From the NCBI RefSeq assembly GCF_000426845.1, contig NZ_AUGD01000008.1, forward strand, positions 62,001 through 126,000: a stretch of DNA of 64,000 nt. The letters run 5' to 3'. Below the pieces are notes generated by a model that saw only the letters and a program-made list of their open reading frames with translations, was not told the origin of the DNA and made no database searches. Shown here in pieces: positions 33,525 to 41,032 of this stretch; positions within the stretch are counted from its first letter, which is position 1; each line of letters begins with the position of its first letter. The translations under genes were made by a program, and so were the position numbers. Origin of the DNA: Bradyrhizobium sp. in8p8. GTDB lineage: Bacteria; Pseudomonadota; Alphaproteobacteria; Rhizobiales; Xanthobacteraceae.

Positions 33525-34565
33525 TCAGTCCTTCTCTTCCTCGACCGCGGGCGCGGCGAGCGAGCGCAGCAGCAGCACGGGGATCAGCAACATGAAGACG
33601 ATCACCTCCTTGTAGTTGGAGGCATAGAAGGACGAGAACGCCTCGACGATGCCGACGACCAGCGCCGCGACGGCGGTGAGGGGATAGCTGACCAGGCCGC
33701 CGATGATCGCCGCGACGAAGCCCTTCAGGCCGATCAGGAAGCCGCTGTCGTAATAGAGCGTCGTGATCGGCACGATCAGGATGCCGGACAGTGCGCCGAT
33801 GACGGACGCCAGCAGAAAGGCGATCTGCCCCGACAACGTGGTACGGATGCCGGCGAGCCGCGCGCCGAGCCGGTTAACGGCAGTCGCGCGCAGCGCCTTG
33901 CCGTAGAGCGTGAGGCCGAAGAACAGCCAGAGTCCGACGATGAAGGCGATGGTGATGGCGTAGACGGTGATGCTCTGCCCGGTGAAGCGCAGCGCGCCGG
34001 CGGTGAAGGCGCCGGACAGCAAGGCCGGTCCGCGCTGGCCTTCGGCGCCGAAGAACAACAGGCCAAGCCCCTGCAGCGCAAGATGGACGCCGACGGACGC
34101 AATCAGCAGCACCAGCACGGAGGTGTGCGCCAGCGGCTGGAAGGCGATGCGGTAGATGTACAGGCCGATCATGGCCACGATCACCAGCGAAAGCGCGATG
34201 CAGATCGCCACCGGCGGCTTCTGCGCGGCGAAGTAAAGGGTCAGCGCCAGCACGATGGCCGGCAGCGCGATGTTGGTGATGAGGCCGCGCACGATCAGCC
34301 GCCCATGCAGCGCCTTGCGCGCCTCGAACAGGTCGAAGGCGAAGGCGCCGATGCCCAGCGCAAGCGCGAGCTTTGCCGTGCCCGGCATCTGTCCGGCCGC
34401 CAGCGAGGCATAGGTCAGCGCGCCGTAGGTGACGAATTCGCCCTGGGGAATGAGGATCACGCGGGTGACGGCGAACACCAGCACCAGCGCCAGGCCGAGC
34501 AGCGCATAGATGGCGCCATTGGTGATGCCGTCCTGCACCAGGAACAGCATGATGGTGGTATTCAA
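33525..34565 (-). CDS. ABC transporter permease (LivH-like)
   Basis: A 346-residue membrane protein with about nine helices. NGAIYALLGLALVLVFAVTRVILIPQGEFVTYGALTYA is the LivH-type N-terminal signature. It is longer than the common 290-300 residues, with an insertion around residues 60-110 that includes FEARKALHGRLIVRG. It is the first gene of the livH-livMG-livF operon, 6 bp before the fusion gene, and is divergent from the MarR gene across a region with operator-like repeats. Confidence 0.9.
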   Translation of the reverse strand: MNTTIMLFLVQDGITNGAIYALLGLALVLVFAVTRVILIPQGEFVTYGALTYASLAAGQMPGTAKLALALGIGAFAFDLFEARKALHGRLIVRGLITNIALPAIVLALTLYFAAQKPPVAICIALSLVIVAMIGLYIYRIAFQPLAHTSVLVLLIASVGVHLALQGLGLLFFGAEGQRGPALLSGAFTAGALRFTGQSITVYAITIAFIVGLWLFFGLTLYGKALRATAVNRLGARLAGIRTTLSGQIAFLLASVIGALSGILIVPITTLYYDSGFLIGLKGFVAAIIGGLVSYPLTAVAALVVGIVEAFSSFYASNYKEVIVFMLLIPVLLLRSLAAPAVEEEKD

Positions 34566-34646
34566 GACCGGACGCTCCCCCTAATCCGGACCGGTCCTCG
34601 CGATTACGGTGGACGGTCCGCTCACAGCCATTGAAAATCGCTGACG

Positions 34647-34683
34647 ATATTTGATATGGTCCATAACAATTATCAAATATAAC
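34647..34683. promoter_or_regulatory. Two overlapping operator-like repeats between livH and marR
   Basis: ATATTTGATA (34647-34656) and TATCAAATAT (34671-34680) form a perfect 10-bp inverted repeat with a 14-bp spacer. Overlapping its right arm, 34669-34683 reads ATTAT-CAAAT-ATAAC, the complement of GTTAT-N5-ATAAT, the same motif as at pobA. This is the expected site for the adjacent MarR regulator. Confidence 0.65.
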
Positions 34684-34739
34684 ATCAAGGGTGGGGAACG
34701 ACCCGTCCCGGAATTTAGCGGGATTACGAGCACGAGGCG

Positions 34740-35258
34740 ATGACCGTTTCCAAAACCGCTGAAAAGTCCTCCGAAAAAGCGGCCGACGCCAAGGGCCGCA
34801 AGGATGCGGGCGACGTCCACGCCGAAGCCCTCCAGCTCGGCGAACTCTCCGAGCAGCTCGGCTACGTCCTGAAGCGGGCGCAGCTCAAAGTGTTCGAGAA
34901 CTTCTTGCGCTGCATGGCCTCGCTCCAGCTGACGCCGGCGCAGTTTTCGGTGCTGCTCCTGGTCGAGAAGAATCCCGGCCGTAACCAGACCGAGATCGCC
35001 TCCACGCTCGGCATTCTCAGGCCGAACTTCGTGGCCATGCTCGACAATCTGGAGAGCCGCGACCTTTGCGCGCGGATCCGGTCAACCAACGACCGCCGCT
35101 CCCACATCCTGGTCTTGACCGACAAGGGCAAGGCCGTACTGGCCCGCGCCAAGAAGCTCGTCGCCACCAAGCACGAGGCCCGGCTGAACGATCTGCTCGG
35201 CCAGGCCAACCGCGAAGCCCTGATCGGGATGCTCGCGAAGATCGCCAACGAGTTTTGA
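34740..35258 (+). CDS. couR: MarR-family regulator (CouR-like)
   Basis: A 172-residue MarR protein. The first 30 residues are a charged, Lys/Ala-rich extension; the winged helix runs from LTPAQFSVLLLVEKNPGRNQTEIASTLGI to the wing LESRDLCARIRSTNDRRSHILVLTDKG. MarR proteins of this kind release DNA on binding an aryl-CoA or aromatic ligand. It is divergent from the livH operon, and sites of the same type occur before the hydratase and pobA genes, so it is the likely regulator of the locus. In R. palustris CouR responds to p-coumaroyl-CoA. The symbol is by context. Confidence 0.82.
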   Translation: MTVSKTAEKSSEKAADAKGRKDAGDVHAEALQLGELSEQLGYVLKRAQLKVFENFLRCMASLQLTPAQFSVLLLVEKNPGRNQTEIASTLGILRPNFVAMLDNLESRDLCARIRSTNDRRSHILVLTDKGKAVLARAKKLVATKHEARLNDLLGQANREALIGMLAKIANEF

Positions 35259-35315
35259 GGCGGGCTGTCACCTCCCGTCGTTGCTCGCAGTGACGCGGTG
35301 AGATTGAGGCGCGCC

Positions 35316-36599
35316 TCAATCCACCAAGATCACCCTGATGTCGTTCACGTTGGTCAGTGTCGGCCCCGGCGTGAGCAGATCGCCTGTCGCCTCGAAGAAC
35401 GCGGTCGCGTCGTTGTCGTCGAGATAGGCCTGCGGCTGCAGCCCCTGCGCCTTCATCTTCGCGAACGTCGTCGCGTCTATCAATGCGCCGGCGGGGTCGG
35501 TGGGGTTGCCGGCACCGCCGTCGGCGCCGTCGGTGTCGCCGGCCAGCGCCGCGATGCCCGCCGTGTCCTGCAACAGGCCGGCGAGTGCCAGCGCGTATTC
35601 CTGGTTCGGTCCGCCGCGCCCGTTGCCGCGCACGGTCACCGTGAGCTCGCCGCCGGAGAGGATCGCGATGCGCTTGCCCTGCGCGCGGGCCTGAAGCGCC
35701 AGCCTGGCGTGATCGGCGGCGACCTCGCGCGCCTCGCCCTCGAGATCGGCACCGAGGTCGATCGTCTCGTAACCGGCTTCGCGTGCGAGCTTCACAGCCG
35801 CCGCGAGCGATTGCCTGGGCCGCGCGATCAGCTCGAAATGCGCGTGCGCAAAGGCCGTGTCGCCGGGCTTGCAGCTCTCGTTGGCGGGATCGTCGAGCGC
35901 GCGGCGCACGGCCTCGTCGATGTCGAGCTTGTACTTCGCGACGATGGCGCGTGCATCCGCCAGCGTGGTCGGATCCGGTACGGTGGGGCCGGAGGCGATC
36001 GCGGAAGGATCGTCGTGCGGCACGTCGGAGATCGCAAGCGTGACGATCTCGGCGGCGTTCCTGCCGGCGCGCGCGAGACGGCCGCCCTTGATGCGCGACA
36101 GATGCTTCCTGACGATGTTCATCTCGCCGATCGGCGCGCCCGACCGCAGCAGCGCCCTGTTCACCGCCTGCTTCTGCGCAAAGCTGACGCCGTCCACCGG
36201 CGCGATCCAGTTTGCCGAGCCGCCGCCGGTGAGCAGCACCAGCAGCAGATCGTCAGGACCGGCCTCGCCCGCCAGTGCGAGCGTATCGGCCGCGCCCTTC
36301 AGGCCGGCTTCGTCGGGCACGGGATGGCCGGCCTCGACCACACGGATGCGGCGCGTCGGCACGCCATAGCCGTGGCGCGTGGTGGCGATGCCGACCAGCC
36401 GCTCCGGCGCCAGCCCCTGCGCGTCGAGATAATGCCGCTCGGCCGCCGCGGCCATGGCACCGGCGCCCTTGCCGGCGGCGAGACAGATCACGCGTCCCTT
36501 GGGCGCGGCACGCAGATGCGGTGCGAGGATTGTGTTCGGATGGGCGGCGGCCACGGCGGCGCCATAGAGCGCGCGGAGCAGAGGGCGGCGGTCGGTCAT
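35316..36599 (-). CDS. Glycerate 2-kinase (MOFRL / DUF4147 family)
   Basis: A 427-residue kinase of the GckA/TtuD type, often annotated as hydroxypyruvate reductase. The N-terminal DUF4147 domain holds AAGKGAGAMA near residue 43, LTGGGSANW near 123 and KHLSRIKGGRLA near 165; the C-terminal MOFRL domain holds LSGGELTVTVRGNGRGGPNQEYAL and AGDTDGADGGAGNPTDPAGALID. It phosphorylates D-glycerate to 2-phosphoglycerate. It stands alone, convergent with the MarR gene, and is not obviously part of either flanking catabolic unit. Confidence 0.9.
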   Translation of the reverse strand: MTDRRPLLRALYGAAVAAAHPNTILAPHLRAAPKGRVICLAAGKGAGAMAAAAERHYLDAQGLAPERLVGIATTRHGYGVPTRRIRVVEAGHPVPDEAGLKGAADTLALAGEAGPDDLLLVLLTGGGSANWIAPVDGVSFAQKQAVNRALLRSGAPIGEMNIVRKHLSRIKGGRLARAGRNAAEIVTLAISDVPHDDPSAIASGPTVPDPTTLADARAIVAKYKLDIDEAVRRALDDPANESCKPGDTAFAHAHFELIARPRQSLAAAVKLAREAGYETIDLGADLEGEAREVAADHARLALQARAQGKRIAILSGGELTVTVRGNGRGGPNQEYALALAGLLQDTAGIAALAGDTDGADGGAGNPTDPAGALIDATTFAKMKAQGLQPQAYLDDNDATAFFEATGDLLTPGPTLTNVNDIRVILVD

Positions 36600-36740
36600 G
36601 GACGATGGCCTTGAGCAGACTGAAGCGGCGGCGATGAGGTTGTCGTCATCTGCCTACCGCATCGCGCGGCAAAGCGTAAGCTGCCTCTTGTGCACCATTT
36701 GGACCGCTGCAATCGCGTGGTCGGAGACCCGCAAGCAAAA

Positions 36741-36767
36741 ATCCCCTGCGCGGCCGGCGCAGGGGAT
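36741..36767 (-). terminator. Rho-independent terminator of the first binding-protein gene
   Basis: Stem ATCCCCTGCGC / GCGCAGGGGAT with loop GGCCG. On the minus strand it is followed by TTTTGC, typical of intrinsic termination, 27 bp after the stop of the binding-protein gene at 36794. Confidence 0.85.
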
Positions 36768-36793
36768 TTCTCGTCATGTGTTCAGGGCGCCGG

Positions 36794-38023
36794 CTAGCCG
36801 CCGGCTTCGGCGTTGATCACATCGCCGAACAGCTCCCATCGCTCGCCCTTGAAGCGTTGCAGCTGCAGCGAGCTGATCGGGGCGAAGTCGGTCGGCGACG
36901 TGTTGATCTTGATGCCGGGCAGCAGCACCTCGGTACGGAAGTCCTTCAGGCTTGCGGCCTGCTTCATCACGTTCGCGCGCGTGAGGTCGTCGCCGCAGTT
37001 CTTCAGCACCTGGACCAGCGTCTGCGCGACGCCGTAGCCGACGACCGTGCCGCCGTCGGTCTTGTCGCCTTCGGGGAAGTATTTGGTCATGAAGTCGAGG
37101 AACGCCTTCATGCCCGCATCATTGGCCCATTGCGCGTCGGTGGTGTCCTTCAAGTAAGCCGCCGAGATGATGCCCTGCGCGTTATCGAACCCTGCCGGCT
37201 TGATCACGCTTCCGACCGAGGCGGAGACGTTGTTGAGGAAGTGGATCGGCTTCCAGCCGATCTCGGCATTCTTCTTGATCGCCTGCGCCGCGAACTTCGG
37301 CGTGGTGATGTTGATGAAGACGTCGGCGCCCGTCGCCTTGAGCTTGACGATGTGATTGTCGATGGTCGGCTCCGACGTCTCGTAGCTTTCTTCCAGCACG
37401 ATCATGCTTGCGGCCTTGGCGCCGAGGCCGTCCTTCAGGCCCTTCAGGTAATCCTTGCCGTAATCGTCGTTCTGGTAGAGCACGCCGATCTTGGCGTTGG
37501 GCAGCTCCTTCAGGATGTACTTGGCGTAGATCTGTGTCTCGCTCTGGTAGTTGGGCTGCCAGCCCATCGTCCAGGGAAAGTTCTGCGGATCGTTCCACTT
37601 GGTGGCGCCGGTGGCGACGAAAAGCTGCGGCACCTTCTTCGAGTTCATGTATTTCTGGATCGCCGAGTTCGGCGGCGTGCCGAGCGAGTTGAAGATGAAC
37701 AGCACCTCGTCGCTCTCGACCAGCTTGCGGGCCTGCTCGACCGTCTTCGGCGGCGAGTACGCATCGTCATAGGAGATGAAATTGATCTTGCGGCCGTTGA
37801 TGCCGCCCTCGTCGTTGATCTTCTTGAAATAGGCGGCCTCGGTCCGCCCGATGATGCCATAGGCGGAGGCTGGTCCGCTGTAGGGCATGATGTTGCCGAT
37901 CTTGATCTCGGTGTCGGTCGCGCCGCTATCGTATTTCTTCTGGGCCGATGCAGTTGATGTCGAAGTCGCAATGAGCGCGAGCGCCAATGATGCGGCCGCA
38001 AGCTTGCCGGTAACAGCAGGCAT
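36794..38023 (-). CDS. ABC transporter substrate-binding protein, paralogue 1
   Basis: A 409-residue periplasmic binding protein of the type I fold. The signal peptide ends TASA before QKKYDSGATDTEIKIGN. Conserved segments are MPYSGPASAYG, SLGTPPNSAI, FVATGATKWNDPQNFPW and ITTPKFAAQAIKKNAEIGWKP. It is nearly collinear with paralogues 2-4 downstream in coordinate order. The start follows GGGAGATTGGA. A terminator directly after it and one before the gene suggest an own transcript. Linked to a pim-type operon, so fatty or dicarboxylic acids are the likely ligands; this is inference. Confidence 0.9.
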   Translation of the reverse strand: MPAVTGKLAAASLALALIATSTSTASAQKKYDSGATDTEIKIGNIMPYSGPASAYGIIGRTEAAYFKKINDEGGINGRKINFISYDDAYSPPKTVEQARKLVESDEVLFIFNSLGTPPNSAIQKYMNSKKVPQLFVATGATKWNDPQNFPWTMGWQPNYQSETQIYAKYILKELPNAKIGVLYQNDDYGKDYLKGLKDGLGAKAASMIVLEESYETSEPTIDNHIVKLKATGADVFINITTPKFAAQAIKKNAEIGWKPIHFLNNVSASVGSVIKPAGFDNAQGIISAAYLKDTTDAQWANDAGMKAFLDFMTKYFPEGDKTDGGTVVGYGVAQTLVQVLKNCGDDLTRANVMKQAASLKDFRTEVLLPGIKINTSPTDFAPISSLQLQRFKGERWELFGDVINAEAGG

Positions 38024-38130
38024 TCCAATCTCCCTAATCTTCTTGGTGTGTGCGTCCCTTTTCTTGGCTTGATTGTTTTTGGCGACGCGGCTGCAATTCA
38101 ATACGATTTGCCGGAAAGCTTCAAGGAAAA

Positions 38131-38153
38131 CCCCTGCGGCAAAGCCGCAGGGG
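38131..38153 (-). terminator. Rho-independent terminator of binding-protein paralogue 2
   Basis: Stem CCCCTGCGGC / GCCGCAGGGG with loop AAA, followed on the minus strand by TTTTCC. It lies between paralogue 2 (stop 38202) and the start of paralogue 1. Confidence 0.85.
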
Positions 38154-38201
38154 CTGCGTCTTTAGTCGATTGGACCCGACATCTTTAGCGACTGGTTAAG
38201 A

Positions 38202-39431
38202 TCAGCCGCCGACGTCGCCGCTCAGAACCTCGCCGAATCGCTCCCAATGCTCGCCCTTGAAGCGGATCAACTGGAGCTGCGAGAGGGGGGCGAAATCGGT
38301 GGCCGAGGTGTTGACCTTGACGCCCGGCAACAGGCCTGCCGGCTCGAAATCCTTGATGCTGGCGGCCTGCTTCATGATGTTCTCGCGCGTCAGATTGTCA
38401 CCGCAGGCCTTGAGCACGTGAACGAGGCCTTGGCTGACGATGTAGCCGTACATGACCGAAGCGTCGGCTCGGTTCGCCTCCGGATAGTACTTATCCAGGA
38501 ATTCGTTCCAGGCGATCATCGCCGGATCGTTCTTCCATTGCGCGTCGGTCGGATCCTTGAAGTATTGTGACGAGATGATGCCCTGGGCGTTCTCGAAGCC
38601 GGCCGGCTTGATCACGCTGCCGATCGAGCCCGAGACGTTGTTGAGGAAATGCAGCGGCTTCCAGCCGAGCTCGGCGTTCTTCTTGATCGCCTGCGCCGCG
38701 AATTTCGGCGTGGTGATGTTCATGAACACGTCGGCGCCGGTGGCCTTCAGTCTCACGATGTGCGAGTCGATGGTCGGCTCGGAGACCTCATAGCTGTCCT
38801 CGATCACGATCATCGAGGCCGCCTTGGCGCCGAGGCCGTCCTTGAAGCCCTTCAGATAGTCCTTGCCGTAGTCGTCGTTCTGGTAGAGCACCGCGATCTT
38901 GGCGTCCGGCTTGTTCTTCAGGATGTACTTGGCGTAGATGATGGTCTCGCTCTGGTAGTTGGGCTGCCAGCCCATCGTCCACGGGAAGTTCTGCGGATCG
39001 TTCCACTTGGTGGCGCCGGTGGCGACGAACAGCTGCGGCACCTTCTTCTGGTTCATGTATTTCTGGATCGCCGAGTTTGGCGGCGTGCCGAGCGAGTTGA
39101 AGATCAGCAGCACCTCGTCGCTCTCGACCAGCTTGCGCGCCTGCTCCACGGTCTTCGGCGGCGAATAGGCATCGTCATAGGTCACGAAGTTGATCTTGCG
39201 GCCGTTGACGCCGCCTTCTGCGTTGACCTTGCGGAAAAAGGCCTCCTCGGTCTTGCCGATCACGCCGTAGGCGGAGGCCGGTCCGCTGTAGGGCATGATG
39301 TTGCCGATCTTGATTTCGGTGTCGGATGCGCCGGTGTCGTATTTCTTCTGGGCGGACGCTGTCGTGGAAACGGCGACAGCCAGCACGAGGGCAGCCGAGA
39401 AGGCCCCCAATCGCACACGTATTGCAGGCAT
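38202..39431 (-). CDS. ABC transporter substrate-binding protein, paralogue 2
   Basis: A 409-residue receptor closely similar to paralogue 1, with the same length and the same mature start QKKYDTGASDTEIKIGN. The ligand-pocket segments SLGTPPNSAI and FVATGATKW are identical to paralogue 1, so the two probably bind closely related ligands. Differences concentrate in the C-terminal lobe (for example DQYYPEANRADAS-type region versus TKYFPEGDKTDGG in paralogue 1, read as DKYYPEANRADAS here). Start after GGGAGATCAAG. Own terminator downstream. Confidence 0.9.
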   Translation of the reverse strand: MPAIRVRLGAFSAALVLAVAVSTTASAQKKYDTGASDTEIKIGNIMPYSGPASAYGVIGKTEEAFFRKVNAEGGVNGRKINFVTYDDAYSPPKTVEQARKLVESDEVLLIFNSLGTPPNSAIQKYMNQKKVPQLFVATGATKWNDPQNFPWTMGWQPNYQSETIIYAKYILKNKPDAKIAVLYQNDDYGKDYLKGFKDGLGAKAASMIVIEDSYEVSEPTIDSHIVRLKATGADVFMNITTPKFAAQAIKKNAELGWKPLHFLNNVSGSIGSVIKPAGFENAQGIISSQYFKDPTDAQWKNDPAMIAWNEFLDKYYPEANRADASVMYGYIVSQGLVHVLKACGDNLTRENIMKQAASIKDFEPAGLLPGVKVNTSATDFAPLSQLQLIRFKGEHWERFGEVLSGDVGG

Positions 39432-39688
39432 CTTGATCTCCCTAGGTCGGTTTGAATGTGTCGTGTTCTTGATTGGGAGCGATCGTTGCGCGCCGCTCCG
39501 ACACGCATTGAATACCCTTCTCAGGCGCCCAGCAAGCAAAACACCCCGCCGGCGCCGTCGCAGCGAGCTGTTTCTTTGTCGTGAGGCCGTCGAATATTCC
39601 GGCGCGCGAGAAGAGGCGCACCTCCTTCAATGGCGCAAAAGTTGTTCTGCGGGTTGTTAGCTATTTCGAATTGCGTCCTTGCGCGGCT

Positions 39689-40915
39689 TCAATGGCCGAT
39701 CTCGCTCGAGATGACATCGCCGAACAGCTCCCATTTCCGGCCCTTGAACCGCATCATCTGCAGCTGCTCGATCGGGGCGAAGTCGTCCGGCGCGGTATTG
39801 ATCTTGATGCCGGGCAGCAGCGTATCGGGCTCGAAGTCCTTCAGGCTTGCGGCCTGCCTCATGACGTTCTCGCGGGTGAGATCGTCGCCGCACATCTGCA
39901 GGACCTTCATCATGGTCTGCGCGGCGGCATAGCCGTACACCACGCCGGCATCCAGCTTGTTGGCCTTGGGTTCGTACTGCGCGAGGAAACTGTAGAACTT
40001 CTTCATGCCCTCATCGGCATTCCACTGCGGGTCGGAGCCGTCCTTCATGTACGTCGCCGACAGGATGCCTTGCGAAATCTCGACGCCGGCCGGCTCCAGC
40101 ACGCCTCCGACCGATGCCGAGACGTTGGAGATGATGTGCATCGGATGCCAGTTGATCTCCGCCGCCTTCTTGATTCCCTGCGCGGCGAATTTCTGGCTGG
40201 TGAAACTGATGAAGATGTCGGCGCCGGCCGCCTTCAGCTTCACGACCCGCTCGTCGATTGCGGGCTCGGAAGTGTCGTAGGCTTCTTCCCGCACGATCAT
40301 CGAAGCCTTGGCGCCGAGGCCCTCCTTCAACCCCTTTAGATAGTCTTTGCCGAAATCGTCGTTCTGGTAGAGCACGCCGATCTTTCCGCCTGGCTTCTCC
40401 TTCATGATGTACTTGGCATAGATGCGCGCCTCGCTGGCGTAGTTCGGCTGCCAGCCCATGGTCCAGGGATATTGCTTGGGATCGTTCCATTTCGACGCGC
40501 CGCTCGCCACGAACAATTGCGGCACCTTCTTCTCGTTCATGTACTTGCGGATGGCGCCATTGGTGGAGGTGCCGAGCGAGCCGAAGATCAAGAGCACGCC
40601 GTCGCTCTCGACCAGCTTGCGCGCCTGCTCGACCGTCTTCGGCGGCGTATAGGCGTCGTCATAAGAGATGAACTTGATCTTGCGGCCGTTGATGCCGCCC
40701 TCGGCATTGACTTTGTTGAAATAGGCCGCCTCGGTCCTGCCGATCGAGGCGTAGCCGGAAGCCGGGCCGCTATAGGGCATGATGTTACCGATCTTGATCT
40801 CGGTATCGGAAGCGCCGCTGTCGTATTTCTTCTGCGCCAGCACCTCGCTGCTCATTGCAGTGCACAGGGCGAGAGCGACCCAGAGGAACGCAACCTGGGA
40901 ACGAACGCCGACCAT
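39689..40915 (-). CDS. ABC transporter substrate-binding protein, paralogue 3 (divergent)
   Basis: A 408-residue receptor of the same family, the most divergent of the four. It has SLGTSTNGAI where the others have LGTP.N.AI, ASGASKWNDPKQYPW instead of ATGATKWNDP, and FTSQKFAAQGIKKAAEINWHP instead of TTPKFAAQ. One alanine is missing in the AKASMIV segment. These changes fall in regions that line the ligand cleft in this fold, so another ligand is likely. The start MVGVRSQ follows AGGAGAGCA; an upstream in-frame ATG at 40954 is less likely. No clear terminator follows. Confidence 0.9.
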   Translation of the reverse strand: MVGVRSQVAFLWVALALCTAMSSEVLAQKKYDSGASDTEIKIGNIMPYSGPASGYASIGRTEAAYFNKVNAEGGINGRKIKFISYDDAYTPPKTVEQARKLVESDGVLLIFGSLGTSTNGAIRKYMNEKKVPQLFVASGASKWNDPKQYPWTMGWQPNYASEARIYAKYIMKEKPGGKIGVLYQNDDFGKDYLKGLKEGLGAKASMIVREEAYDTSEPAIDERVVKLKAAGADIFISFTSQKFAAQGIKKAAEINWHPMHIISNVSASVGGVLEPAGVEISQGILSATYMKDGSDPQWNADEGMKKFYSFLAQYEPKANKLDAGVVYGYAAAQTMMKVLQMCGDDLTRENVMRQAASLKDFEPDTLLPGIKINTAPDDFAPIEQLQMMRFKGRKWELFGDVISSEIGH

Positions 40916-40978
40916 TGCTCTCCTGCCCTGGAATGGATCGGTCGCATTGAACAAGATTGACGCCGGTCGTCAACAAAA

Positions 40979-41004
40979 AGCCCCCGCGGTCGCCCGCGGG
41001 GGCT
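40979..41004 (-). terminator. Rho-independent terminator of the liv operon after paralogue 4
   Basis: Stem AGCCCCCGCGG / CCGCGGGGGCT with loop TCGC, followed on the minus strand by TTTTGTTG. It separates paralogue 4 from paralogue 3. Confidence 0.88.
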
Positions 41005-41032
41005 CTTGGCATTGGACCATTCCGTCAGCGTG

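Noticed and set aside
31743..34634. A 963-codon open frame on the plus strand opposite the livH-livMG genes
   Set aside because: It is a shadow of the GC-rich genes on the minus strand: extremely rich in Arg, Gln, His and Asp, no domain, and no ribosome site.
34740..35258. MarR gene as a general multidrug-resistance regulator
   Set aside because: Its divergent position beside an aromatic-acid-type importer and the shared motif at the couA and pobA promoters favour a catabolic role.
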